Shown here one piece after another: positions 46,035-54,466 of a DNA stretch of 64,000 nucleotides (position 1 is its first letter; each line of letters opens with the position of its first letter). The stretch is from NCBI GenBank assembly GCA_024232965.1, contig JACKQF010000007.1, positions 62,001 to 126,000 of the forward strand, in the 5' to 3' direction. The stretch is from Verrucomicrobiaceae bacterium (GTDB taxonomy: Bacteria; Verrucomicrobiota; Verrucomicrobiia; Verrucomicrobiales; Verrucomicrobiaceae). Position numbers and translations under genes: made by a program. The notes beneath the pieces are model-generated. The model had not been told where the DNA came from and did not search any database. It saw only the letters and a program-made list of their open reading frames with translations.

Positions 46035-48728
46035 TCAATCCACGTAGATGAACGCGTTGCTGCTAATCAGCGCGTGGCAATACGCCGCAAGTGCCAGCAG
46101 CGGCGCGCTGGCATTCTCTTTGGCTGCCGGACCTGCCGCCACCTCCAGCGGAGCAGGATGCTTCTCGTAGTACGCCGTTTGCGCAGCGATGAAGTCCAGC
46201 GCGGCTTGCTCGTCCGCCATGCTGATTGGGCGGGTGTAGGCGAGCTCCCAGGCGCGATGGATTTGGGCGGTGAGATTGCTCGCCTCTGCCTGCACGCGAT
46301 GGGCGAAGTAACCGGCGTATTCACGCAGGTAATTGTTGTTCATCAGCAGCAGGCTTTGCGGGCTGACGGTCGTCACCGGGCGGGCTTCGCAGTTGGGCTC
46401 CGTCATCGCGGGGGCGTCAAAGGCGGCAAAGATCTCCAGCGGACGTGTGCGCCGAATTTGCACATAGATGCTGCGGCGGAATTCTTCGCCATTGAGCGGG
46501 ACATATTTCCCTGTCTGGCGGCCAGCGGTATCGGTGGTGTCTGCACCTAGCACGACCTGACCTTCTTCCGTGAACATGACGGGCACCGACTGTCCAGCGT
46601 GTTTGGTGTTCAGCTTCCCGCAGACGGAGAGCAGGGAATCACGCATCGCCTCTGCCTCCAGGCGACGCACGTTCATGCGACTGAGGAGGTGATTGTCTGG
46701 ATCAATGATCTCTGACTCGTTGCGACGGGCAGAACTCTGCTGATAGGTGGCGCTGGTGAGGATCAGGCGATGCAGGCGCTTCATGCTCCATCCCTGGCGC
46801 ATGAATTCCGTGGCTAGCCAGTCGAGCAATTCGGGGTTCGTGGGCTTTTGACCCAGAGCCCCAAAATCACCCACGGAGGTGACGATGCCCTTGCCAAAAT
46901 GGTTCATCCAGATGCGGTTCACCAGCACCCGTGCCAGCAGTGGATGACGGCCGTCGGTGATCGACTTTGCAAAGGCCAGTCGGCGACCACTGGTGGGCAG
47001 CGTGGGGGCTTTTTCTGGAATCTCAATGGCACGTGTTCCGGCCAGCACACTCAGATCACCGGGCTTCACCTGCTGCTTTGGCTGATCAGGCTCGCCGCGA
47101 TTGAAGACGAACGTGGCGGGGATCAGCTCAGGCTTGGCTGCGGGTTTTTCGGTGAAGGCGTGGACGAATTCTTCCACCGGTTTTTTGGCGCGCACTGCGG
47201 CGGCCTCAGCGGTCATCTTCTTCAGTTCATCCGCATACTTCGTCTTGTAGGTGGTGTCGTAGAGGTAAAGCGAACCAGCGCTCAACTTCTCCACGCTGGG
47301 GTTGGCGGAGAGTAGCTTCTTCTGCTCCGGCGTGCGCTTGGCTGCCTCGGTTTTGTAGGCAGCGCGGAGGTCGTCGCGGATGGCCGCGTCGCGCTTCGCC
47401 AGTTCTTTGTCCAGGACGTCAGCAATGAAGGCCTCCTGCTTCACGAGGCGAGCAGCCTCGATCTTTTTCGCCTCGGCCTCGATCTGGGCCACGATGCCTT
47501 CGCGTTCCACCTTGGTCTGTAGGGAAATGAGGCGACCTGCTGGGGTACGCCAGTTTTTCATGTCGAACCCCGGTTCAAAGATCGCGCGAAAGCGGTAGTA
47601 ATCCTCTTGGGAAATCGGGTCGTAGCGATGGTCGTGGCACTGCGCGCAGGCGACGGTCATGCCATACAGAGCGGTGCTGACGACCTTGATGGTATCGGTG
47701 ATGCAGGCATTGCGTGTGGCGATGACATTCGACGCGCCGGTGCCATCGGGAGCCATCCGCAGGAAGCCAGTCGCGGTCAGCAACTTAGCGTAGCGCTGGC
47801 GCTGGTCGGCAGTGGGTGAGTCTGCGTTTAGGCCTTCAGCAGCGGCGATTTCGTCTCCAGCGAGTTGTTCGCGCACAAATTCATCAAACGGCAGATCGTC
47901 GTTGAGTGACTGGATGACGTAGTCGCGGAACTTATAGGCCCACTTGCGCTCCAGATCTTTGTCATCAAAGCCATCCGAGTCCGCATAGCCTGCCACATCT
48001 AGCCAGTGGCGGCCCCAGCGCTCGCCGTATTCAGGGGAGGCCAGCAGGCGATCCACCAGAGCGCTGGTCGCACCGGTGGCGTCAGCGATGAAGGCCTTCT
48101 CAAAAGCCGCCGTCTCTTCAGGTGTTGGCGGCAGACCTGTCAGATCCAGGGTAAACCGCCGCACCAGTGTGATCGGATCTGCCTGCGGCGAAGCTGTCAG
48201 TCCTTTTTCGGCGAGGGCTTTTTGGATGAAGGCATCGATCGGGTTGCCCGGGGTCTGCGTTGCAGGGATCGCGGGCCGTGTGATCGGCTGGAAGGCCCAC
48301 CAGGCGCGTTCTTCATCGGTAAAGGCGTGCTCAGGTCCCAGCTTTTCTGGCTCGGGGCGCAGTGTCTTGGCACCCTCGGCGATCCAGCGCCGGATGGTGG
48401 CGATATTTTCCTCGCTGAGGCGTGTTTTGCCCTTGGGCATCTCGCCTTTTTGGATCAGCTGCAAAAGGTGGCTTTGCTCGGCATCGCCGGGCTTGATGGC
48501 TGCGCCTGACTCGCCGCCCTTGAGAAGAAAGCGCGTCAACCGCACATCCAGATCTCCCTTCGTTACGCCCTCTTCACCGTGACACTGAAAGCAGTGCGTC
48601 TTGAAGATGGGGCGGATGTCCTTTTCAAAAGACAGTGATCCGGCAGTTGATGCAGCACCGTGCGCTGCCCAGCTCGTGACGAGCAGGGAAAAGGTAATCA
48701 GTGCAGAGGAAGGCGGTCCAACTTTCAT
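46035..48728 (-). CDS. PSD1 domain (DUF1549/DUF1553) cytochrome c protein
   Basis: The start at 48728 gives 897 residues with a signal peptide (ALITFSLLVTSWAAHGA). A C-x-x-C-H haem site (C46-F-Q-C49-H50) opens the planctomycete-type cytochrome c domain. It is followed by DUF1549 (LVRRFTLDLTGLPPTPEE, then RWGRHWLDVAGYADSDGF), a second CAQCHDHRYDP motif, and DUF1553 near the C-terminus (HPLLARVLVNRIWMNHFG, then VSPQSLLLMNN). Such proteins are numerous in Planctomycetes and Verrucomicrobia and are thought to act in periplasmic oxidation, often beside DUF1501 sulfatase-like genes. No DUF1501 partner is present here. The biochemical role is unknown. A 249-base upstream extension lacks a signal and is rejected. 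TTGCC/GGCAA after the stop forms a short hairpin. Confidence 0.9.
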   Translation of the reverse strand: MKVGPPSSALITFSLLVTSWAAHGAASTAGSLSFEKDIRPIFKTHCFQCHGEEGVTKGDLDVRLTRFLLKGGESGAAIKPGDAEQSHLLQLIQKGEMPKGKTRLSEENIATIRRWIAEGAKTLRPEPEKLGPEHAFTDEERAWWAFQPITRPAIPATQTPGNPIDAFIQKALAEKGLTASPQADPITLVRRFTLDLTGLPPTPEETAAFEKAFIADATGATSALVDRLLASPEYGERWGRHWLDVAGYADSDGFDDKDLERKWAYKFRDYVIQSLNDDLPFDEFVREQLAGDEIAAAEGLNADSPTADQRQRYAKLLTATGFLRMAPDGTGASNVIATRNACITDTIKVVSTALYGMTVACAQCHDHRYDPISQEDYYRFRAIFEPGFDMKNWRTPAGRLISLQTKVEREGIVAQIEAEAKKIEAARLVKQEAFIADVLDKELAKRDAAIRDDLRAAYKTEAAKRTPEQKKLLSANPSVEKLSAGSLYLYDTTYKTKYADELKKMTAEAAAVRAKKPVEEFVHAFTEKPAAKPELIPATFVFNRGEPDQPKQQVKPGDLSVLAGTRAIEIPEKAPTLPTSGRRLAFAKSITDGRHPLLARVLVNRIWMNHFGKGIVTSVGDFGALGQKPTNPELLDWLATEFMRQGWSMKRLHRLILTSATYQQSSARRNESEIIDPDNHLLSRMNVRRLEAEAMRDSLLSVCGKLNTKHAGQSVPVMFTEEGQVVLGADTTDTAGRQTGKYVPLNGEEFRRSIYVQIRRTRPLEIFAAFDAPAMTEPNCEARPVTTVSPQSLLLMNNNYLREYAGYFAHRVQAEASNLTAQIHRAWELAYTRPISMADEQAALDFIAAQTAYYEKHPAPLEVAAGPAAKENASAPLLALAAYCHALISSNAFIYVD

Positions 48729-48852
48729 GGGAGGTGTGGGAATACGCCTTCCAGCGGCTTCGTCTTGCGCAGCAAAGGCGGCGCGCAGGTCGAATGCATT
48801 TTTTATGAACCTGACGAAAGCACCTGGGGAAGGGGGCGTTTCAAGTGCTGTC

Positions 48853-50121
48853 ATGCTGCGCACCCTCTCTTTCTGTCTCTCGCTCGCCATCGTTGTGGGC
48901 CTTCCTGAACTCCATGCGCAAAAGGCCAACGGACCCGCGAAGAAGGGTGGGAGTGCTCCAGCGATCACACCCGGCATCTTGCGCGAGGCCCTTGCGGCGA
49001 AGCCTGGCGAGGCGGAGATCGCCCAACTGCATGACCGTGTGCTGCGTGCCTTTGGTCAAAAGAACCTGATGCAGGGGCGCGCGGGCGCTCGTGTCGATGG
49101 CACGACCGTGATGTGGGCCATCATTGCTGCGCACCCCGCCAAGGTGGTGAATGCGGACGGCACTCTGATCGGAGACATGGTGCCGCTTAGCGCCGATGGT
49201 CTGCAAGTGCTGGTGCTAGATCAGCCGAACTTTTCAGAGATCATCTATCGCATCGAAGTGCAGGGAAATGTCCGCGCGGCCGGAACAGTGCGCATCGAGC
49301 ACGCAGAACTCGGCCCCGATAGTCAGCCCAAGGCTGATGTGGCCAAGGGCGAACTCAAGACCTTTGTCTGGGACAAAAGCACCGTCTTTCCCGGCACCGT
49401 GCGCACCGTCACGGTCTATCTTCCGGCAGGCTTTCAACCGGGTAAACCTCAGTGCCTGATGGTTTGGCAGGATGGTAGTCGTCATGTGGATCCCAATGGT
49501 CAGATGCGCGCAGGAGTGGTTTTTGATAACCTGATCCAGGCTGGCGATATGCCATCGACCGTCGGCGTTTTCATTGATCCAGGTCGCAATGCCGAACAAA
49601 AGGAAGGCGATAAGGCCGCCAATCGCGGCTTCGAGTACGATTCTTTGGGCGATGCCTATGTGCGCTTTTTGCTGACAGAGATCCTGCCGGAGGTGCAGAG
49701 CCGCTATCAGGTCACGTTTAAAGAGGATCCCCGCGCCTGGGGCATCGCGGGTGGTTCGTCGGGCGGCATTTGCTCCTTCACCGCAGCCTGGGAGCGCCCG
49801 GATAAGTTTCACAAAGTGCTGTCTTGGGTCGGTAGTTTTGTCGATCTCAAAGGCGGCCACATCTACCCCTGCCTGATCCGCAAGACCGAGCGCAAACCCA
49901 TCCGAGTCTACCTCCTCGATGGCGAAAACGATCTGGACAACAAGTTCGGCAACTGGCCTCTGGCCAACAAGCAGATGGAGGCCGCCCTGCGCTACATGAA
50001 CTATGACTACCGCATGGATTGGACCAAATGCTTCCACGGCAGCAAAGGCATGGCGCCCATGCTGCCAGAAGCTCTGCGCTGGCTCTGGCGCGATTGGAAA
50101 GATACCGTGGGCAAGGAGTAG
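48853..50121 (+). CDS. Exported esterase, enterochelin-esterase/esterase D-like
   Basis: This 422-residue protein starts at 48853 with a signal (LSFCLSLAIVVGLPELHAQ). The N-terminal third (to about residue 165) is a beta-rich domain like the CBM48-like part of such esterases. The alpha/beta-hydrolase part includes TVYLPAGFQPGKPQCLMVWQDG, GVFIDPG and the nucleophile motif IAGGSSGGICSF. A late His in CFHGSKGMAPML probably completes the triad. It should cleave esters on carbohydrates or a siderophore-like molecule in the periplasm; acetylxylan or feruloyl esterase activity is one possibility. Its start is 124 bases from the divergent PSD1 start. Confidence 0.82.
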   Translation: MLRTLSFCLSLAIVVGLPELHAQKANGPAKKGGSAPAITPGILREALAAKPGEAEIAQLHDRVLRAFGQKNLMQGRAGARVDGTTVMWAIIAAHPAKVVNADGTLIGDMVPLSADGLQVLVLDQPNFSEIIYRIEVQGNVRAAGTVRIEHAELGPDSQPKADVAKGELKTFVWDKSTVFPGTVRTVTVYLPAGFQPGKPQCLMVWQDGSRHVDPNGQMRAGVVFDNLIQAGDMPSTVGVFIDPGRNAEQKEGDKAANRGFEYDSLGDAYVRFLLTEILPEVQSRYQVTFKEDPRAWGIAGGSSGGICSFTAAWERPDKFHKVLSWVGSFVDLKGGHIYPCLIRKTERKPIRVYLLDGENDLDNKFGNWPLANKQMEAALRYMNYDYRMDWTKCFHGSKGMAPMLPEALRWLWRDWKDTVGKE

Positions 50122-50197
50122 TCAGCCGCGGGTGCGACCCGTCGTTCCCCTCGCTTGACTCCCTCCGCCGCTGCGCTGATCTTTCCCGACCCACTGC

Positions 50198-50761
50198 ATG
50201 ATCCGATCCCGCGCCGACTATCTGGCCTACCTTGAAGCCGACCGCACCGCGTTGGGTCGCACCGGACGTGCGCCACTCTTCTTGATTCAAGATCCCATCT
50301 GGTATTTCCAGCGGCTCCTTCGTAAACTGGAGTTTTCCCTCAACTGCCGCACCTCCGCCCTCTGGTGGCCCCTGCGGATGTGGGTCAAGTATCGCTACAA
50401 ATGTGCGCGACTTCGGCTCGGCTTTAACATCCCGCCCAATGTCATCGGGCCCGGGCTGCGACTCGTGCATGAAGGCGACATCCTGATTCACAATGCCGCC
50501 CGCATCGGCAGTCACCTGCGCATGAACATCGGTGTCGTGATCGGGATCGGCAGTCATGAAACAGCGGTGCCTGTGATCGGTGATCACGTCGTCATTGAAC
50601 CAGGGGCTAAAATTTTCGGCGGCATCACCATCCCTGACTGGACCCACATCGGCGCCAATGCCGTGGTGAACAAGTCCGTTACTGAGCCCGGCATGATCAT
50701 CGCGGGCGTTCCTGCCAAGGTGGTGAAAGCCAATCCCCTCTATCCAGGGCCTACGGCATGA
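50198..50761 (+). CDS. Serine O-acetyltransferase-like hexapeptide transferase
   Basis: This 187-residue protein has an N-terminal helical part and a C-terminal left-handed beta helix. The sequence LVHEGDILIHNAARIGSHL and GVVIGIG are hexapeptide-repeat rungs; GDHVVIEPGAKIFGGITIP and IAGVPAKVV form the terminal rungs and end as in CysE/EpsC proteins. It probably transfers an acetyl group from acetyl-CoA to serine or to a sugar. The short N-terminal part and the lack of a cysteine-synthase neighbour favour an exopolysaccharide-type transferase as the alternative. Its stop overlaps the next ORF (ATGA). Confidence 0.8.
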   Translation: MIRSRADYLAYLEADRTALGRTGRAPLFLIQDPIWYFQRLLRKLEFSLNCRTSALWWPLRMWVKYRYKCARLRLGFNIPPNVIGPGLRLVHEGDILIHNAARIGSHLRMNIGVVIGIGSHETAVPVIGDHVVIEPGAKIFGGITIPDWTHIGANAVVNKSVTEPGMIIAGVPAKVVKANPLYPGPTA

Positions 50762-51438
50762 GAGCCTTCGCCGTCTTCGGTCAAACGCACCTCGCCGCGC
50801 TGGTGGCGGTCGTCCTGATCGGGGGTATCATGGCCGTCGCCGCCGTGCGCATCGGCGATCCCTGGCAACGCCGCAGCGAGCATCTCCTCGCGCTCATCCT
50901 CTTCGCCGTTTGGCCCATGCGCCTCATCGGTTACCTCAGCACGGGCACCTTGACGCTCGACGACGCCCTACCGCTGCACTACTGCGACGTCTCTGCGATC
51001 TCCGGCGCGCTGGCTCTTTGGACAAGACGACAGGTCTTTTGCGAGATCGTCTATTTCTTCGGGATGGCCGGCACGCTTCAGGGTCTCATCACCCCGCCAC
51101 TAGATGTTGATTGGCCGCACCCACGATTTATCTATCACTTCCTTTGGCACGGCGGAGTTGTCATCGCCGCCGTCCACGTCGTCACTGCCATGCGCCATTC
51201 CCCCAGAGCCGGCGCGATCCTGCGCATGATGGGTTGGACGGCTGTTTACGCCGCTATCGTCGGCACACTGGATGCCCTTCTGCACACCAACTACGGCTTC
51301 CTTTGCTACAAGCCACCCAGCCCCAGCCTCATGGATCACCTCGGCCCCTGGCCTTGGTATGTCGGTGCCCTCGCTGGAGTGGCCATGGTGCTCTACACCG
51401 TGCTGGATTTGCCGTTCTGGTGGGGCCGCAGGCGCTAG
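50758..51438 (+). CDS. YwaF/TIGR02206-type integral membrane protein
   Basis: This 226-residue protein has about six to seven membrane spans. It carries the family signs: LPLHYCDVSAISG, FFGMAGTLQGLITPPL, FLWHGGVVIAAVH and, near the end, KPPSPSLMDHLGPWPWYV. The family function is unknown. It begins inside the stop of the transferase gene, so the two are translationally coupled, and it ends in a 4-base overlap with the convergent LysR gene. Confidence 0.85.
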   Translation: MRAFAVFGQTHLAALVAVVLIGGIMAVAAVRIGDPWQRRSEHLLALILFAVWPMRLIGYLSTGTLTLDDALPLHYCDVSAISGALALWTRRQVFCEIVYFFGMAGTLQGLITPPLDVDWPHPRFIYHFLWHGGVVIAAVHVVTAMRHSPRAGAILRMMGWTAVYAAIVGTLDALLHTNYGFLCYKPPSPSLMDHLGPWPWYVGALAGVAMVLYTVLDLPFWWGRRR

Positions 51439-52355
51439 GCCATCGTGGCAGCAATCGCCCGCAATTGCGTGGGCTCGATCCCCCGGCGTTGCATCTGCCT
51501 CGGATTCCAGTGCAGGACGAGTTGCCGACCATAGTTGGTCAGCGGCGCAAATGGGACAGTCAGAATGCTGGCTTCCTCCAGACCCACCATCGCCAGATTC
51601 GGCAGCACCGCCGCGCAGTGGCCTTGCCGCACCAGTTGCCGAATTTGCAGGATGGATCCGCACTCAAACTGCGGCTTGAAGTCCACGCCCAGCTTCGTCA
51701 TGCCCTGCCGCACCGCCATGTCCATCGTCCCCGTGTCGCGACCCGCCGCAAAGGGCAGATGCTGCCAAATGCTGACGTCGGACAGTTGCTCCCCCGTCGT
51801 GCCGCGTTTCAGTAGGCGCTTGGGGATGCAGAGGTGAAAGCTTAGCTTCACGATCTGCTGGCAATTGTGGCGGGATGCATCTGGGATTACATCCTTGCGG
51901 ACGATGGCAAGATCGATGCGCCCGTCCTGGATTCCCTCGACCAGATGCTGGCTCCGCCTTGGCTCCGTGCGCAGCAGTGCACCGCCCAGTATGGTTGCGA
52001 TGGCGGGCAATTGCGGGCTCAGTAGCCATTCCAGGGTGCTGACACCCGCGCCGATGGTGAAGACCTTCGGCTGCAGATCCTGCTCCCGGCGGAAATCATC
52101 CAGGTCCTGCAATTGCTCCCTCACCAGCGTGGCCAGCCTTTCACCAGCGGGCGAAAGAGACAGCGTCTTCCCGCGTCGCAGTGTCAGCTCTGTGCCAAAG
52201 TATTCCTCCAGCTCTTTGATTTGGCGGCTGATCAGGCTCTGCCTCGTCAGGTCTTGCGGCGCTGCTTTCGCGATGCTACCCGCGGTGGCCATTTCGAGGA
52301 AACTGCGCAGCCGCTCCAGGGACAGACCGCCTTTGCTAAAGAGAGATTCAAACAT
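51435..52355 (-). CDS. LysR-family transcriptional regulator
   Basis: This 306-residue protein has the N-terminal winged helix-turn-helix (LSLERLRSFLEMATAGSIAKAA, then SLISRQIKELEEYFGTELTLR). Residues about 95-300 form the periplasmic-binding-like effector domain. The ligand is unknown. LysR regulators usually control themselves and a divergent gene; here the divergent neighbour is the metallophosphoesterase, with starts 71 bases apart and a small dyad between them. Confidence 0.9.
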   Translation of the reverse strand: MFESLFSKGGLSLERLRSFLEMATAGSIAKAAPQDLTRQSLISRQIKELEEYFGTELTLRRGKTLSLSPAGERLATLVREQLQDLDDFRREQDLQPKVFTIGAGVSTLEWLLSPQLPAIATILGGALLRTEPRRSQHLVEGIQDGRIDLAIVRKDVIPDASRHNCQQIVKLSFHLCIPKRLLKRGTTGEQLSDVSIWQHLPFAAGRDTGTMDMAVRQGMTKLGVDFKPQFECGSILQIRQLVRQGHCAAVLPNLAMVGLEEASILTVPFAPLTNYGRQLVLHWNPRQMQRRGIEPTQLRAIAATMA

Positions 52356-52364
52356 GACTCAAAA

Positions 52365-52378
52365 GTAGGTAATACTAC
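52365..52378. promoter_or_regulatory. Dyad between LysR gene and divergent phosphoesterase gene
   Basis: GTAG-GTAATA-CTAC is an imperfect palindrome 10 bases upstream of the LysR start. It is in the expected place for an autoregulatory site, and contains TAGG...CTA, similar to but one base shorter than the usual T-N11-A LysR box. Confidence 0.35.
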
Positions 52379-52425
52379 AGTTTGCCATGTTTTGCCTTTC
52401 GCGGCCAGTTGTATCCTACGGCGCA

Positions 52426-53385
52426 ATGAAAACACAAGGTTACGATTTGATTGGAGACATCCACGGCCAGCATGGAAAACTCGTGGGCCTGCTGGAGGCA
52501 ATGGGATATCAGCAGCGCGGCAGCGGCCTCCGGGCCAGTTGGCAGCACCCTGAGGGGCGCAAGGTCATCTTCCTCGGCGACTACATCGACCGCGGCCCTA
52601 CCATCCGCGAGACCCTCCACACCGTGCGCGCTATGGTGGATGCGGGCGAGGCGCTGGCCATCATGGGCAACCACGAATACAATGCCGTCGCCGCAGAGAC
52701 GCCCGACGGAAAGGGGGACTTTCTCCGTCCAGAGAAGGTGAACCGCGGCGGTCAGTTGGAAACCAAGCGTCAATTCGCCGGGTTTGAGGCCGAGTGGGAA
52801 GAGTGGAAGCAGTGGATGAAGCACCTTCCGATGTATCTGGATCTCGGTGATCTGCGGGCCGTTCACGCCTGCTGGGATGCCGCAAAGATCGCCAGCCTAG
52901 ATGGGCTCACCATCGCCGATCCCGATTTCCTCGTGCGCAGCGCCACGCGTTCCACCTGGGAGTACCTCGCCGTCGAGGCCGTGTTGAAGGGCCCTGAGCT
53001 GCGAATGCCAGAGGGGAACCTCTTCTATGACAAAGAAGGCATCGGCCGCCAGACCGTGCGTGTCCGCTGGTGGGATCTGCCCGCGCAGGGCCGGATTAGC
53101 CACGTGGCCATGCCAGAGCCCTTTGATGCGCCAGGCGATTTCCGCCCCGAAGATCTCAAAAATGTCGCCAACTACGGCAAGGATCAGCCGCCCGTGTTCA
53201 TCGGTCACTACTGGCTACGCCCCACCTGGGAGCGCCAACCTCTGACCACCAACATCGCCTGCCTCGACTACAGCGCCGCCTTTGGCGATAACGCCCTTAC
53301 CGCCTACCGCTGGAATGGAGAGCCCGTCCTCACGCCCTCCGGGTTCATCACCGCCGGAAAGCCGCAACTCCGCGCAGCCGCATGA
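52426..53385 (+). CDS. Calcineurin-like metallophosphoesterase
   Basis: This 319-residue protein starts at 52426; an in-frame ATG at 52387 is less likely because the family begins just before YDLIGDIHG. Metal-binding motifs are GDIHG (residues about 10-14), GDYIDRGP, GNHEY, and a C-terminal IGHYW. The layout resembles PrpA/ApaH-type phosphatases that act on phosphoproteins or diadenosine tetraphosphate. The substrate is not resolved. It is cytoplasmic and divergent from the LysR regulator. Confidence 0.87.
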   Translation: MKTQGYDLIGDIHGQHGKLVGLLEAMGYQQRGSGLRASWQHPEGRKVIFLGDYIDRGPTIRETLHTVRAMVDAGEALAIMGNHEYNAVAAETPDGKGDFLRPEKVNRGGQLETKRQFAGFEAEWEEWKQWMKHLPMYLDLGDLRAVHACWDAAKIASLDGLTIADPDFLVRSATRSTWEYLAVEAVLKGPELRMPEGNLFYDKEGIGRQTVRVRWWDLPAQGRISHVAMPEPFDAPGDFRPEDLKNVANYGKDQPPVFIGHYWLRPTWERQPLTTNIACLDYSAAFGDNALTAYRWNGEPVLTPSGFITAGKPQLRAAA

Positions 53386-53520
53386 TGCTCCCACACAGGG
53401 GTCCGCGTCTCGCTGCCAAAACACTGCATCGCACTGAATCGCCAGTTCCAAAATCCATTGGACGGATCGCGGCGCGGCGCAGATGAGTGCCGCTAGACAG
53501 CCCCCCGGCCTACCGAAACC

Positions 53521-54324
53521 ATGAAATGCACAGCGGCATTCCTCGTCTTCTTCGTCACCAGCATCCCGGCCTTCTCACTGGCACAGGACGACGGGCCGCA
53601 GATCATCGTTGACCGTGCCGCGCCGGACATCTTTCCCGAAAGCTGGCGCACCCCCAAGATCAATGCGCAAGCAGAAGAGCTCAGCGCGGAAAGGCAGCCG
53701 CAATGCCGGGATTTGATCGAGCGGGCCTTGGCAAAGTATCCGACCGGGGTGCTGCGCGCGAATTTGAAAAAGGTCTATGGGCTAGGCAGTCTTCAATACA
53801 GCGCAGTCCCGACCGGCGGGACCAATTCGCGGACCGCCGTTTACCTCGTCAGCAAAGACAGATATTCCCTCACCGCCATCGAGGAGATTTTTCATGCAGA
53901 GTTTTCCAGCATCCTGCTGCGCAACTTTCCACACCATCTGGACAGCGTCGCTTGGCAGCAACTCAATCCCCCCGGCTTCCACTATCGCGGCAGCGGCGTC
54001 CAGGCCATCAAGACCCAGCAGGCTTCCCAGCGATTGCGAGCCGCCCTGCATGAAGAGGGCTTCCTGAACGAGTATGGAAAGGCCAGCCCTGAGGAGGATT
54101 TTAATTCCTTCGCCGGTCGCCTCTTTCTCGGCGATCCCGCCCTCTGGAACGCCATCGAGCACTACCCCAAGGTCAAAGCCAAAGCCGAACTCGCCATCGC
54201 CTTCTACCACAAGCTCGACGCCACCTTCACCCATCCCTTCTTCCTTTCCCTCCGGCAACCGGACCCAGCCGGACAGAGCGCCAAGACTCCCCCACAAAAG
54301 GGACCCGACTCAAAAAACAACTGA
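53521..54324 (+). CDS. Exported protein of unknown function with HxEFSS motif
   Basis: This 267-residue protein has a signal peptide (FLVFFVTSIPAFSLAQ). I recognise no named family. H125-A-E127 in EEIFHAEFSSILL, followed 64 residues later by an acidic EEDFNSFAGRLF, resembles the arrangement of zinc metallopeptidase-like proteins in which a His/Glu pair and a later Glu/Asp bind metal, but the classical HExxH is absent. The C-terminus is Pro/Lys-rich and disordered. A peptidase-like fold is a weak inference. It stands alone between the phosphoesterase and the restriction-modification gene. Confidence 0.6.
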   Translation: MKCTAAFLVFFVTSIPAFSLAQDDGPQIIVDRAAPDIFPESWRTPKINAQAEELSAERQPQCRDLIERALAKYPTGVLRANLKKVYGLGSLQYSAVPTGGTNSRTAVYLVSKDRYSLTAIEEIFHAEFSSILLRNFPHHLDSVAWQQLNPPGFHYRGSGVQAIKTQQASQRLRAALHEEGFLNEYGKASPEEDFNSFAGRLFLGDPALWNAIEHYPKVKAKAELAIAFYHKLDATFTHPFFLSLRQPDPAGQSAKTPPQKGPDSKNN

Positions 54325-54466
54325 GCCTTGGGAGCCCCACCCCCACGGAGCGGCACGCGTCTCGCCGCAGTCACCTCCCACGCGGAGCCTGATCTTCCGC
54401 GCACCACTTCCAGCCAGTCGCATTCCCACTTTCCTCTTTGCGCTGTCTGCGCTAAAAGAGCCCCCT

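Noticed and set aside
48729..48977. N-terminal extension of the PSD1 gene
   Set aside because: It overlaps the start region of the divergent esterase gene and places residues before an evident signal peptide at 48728.
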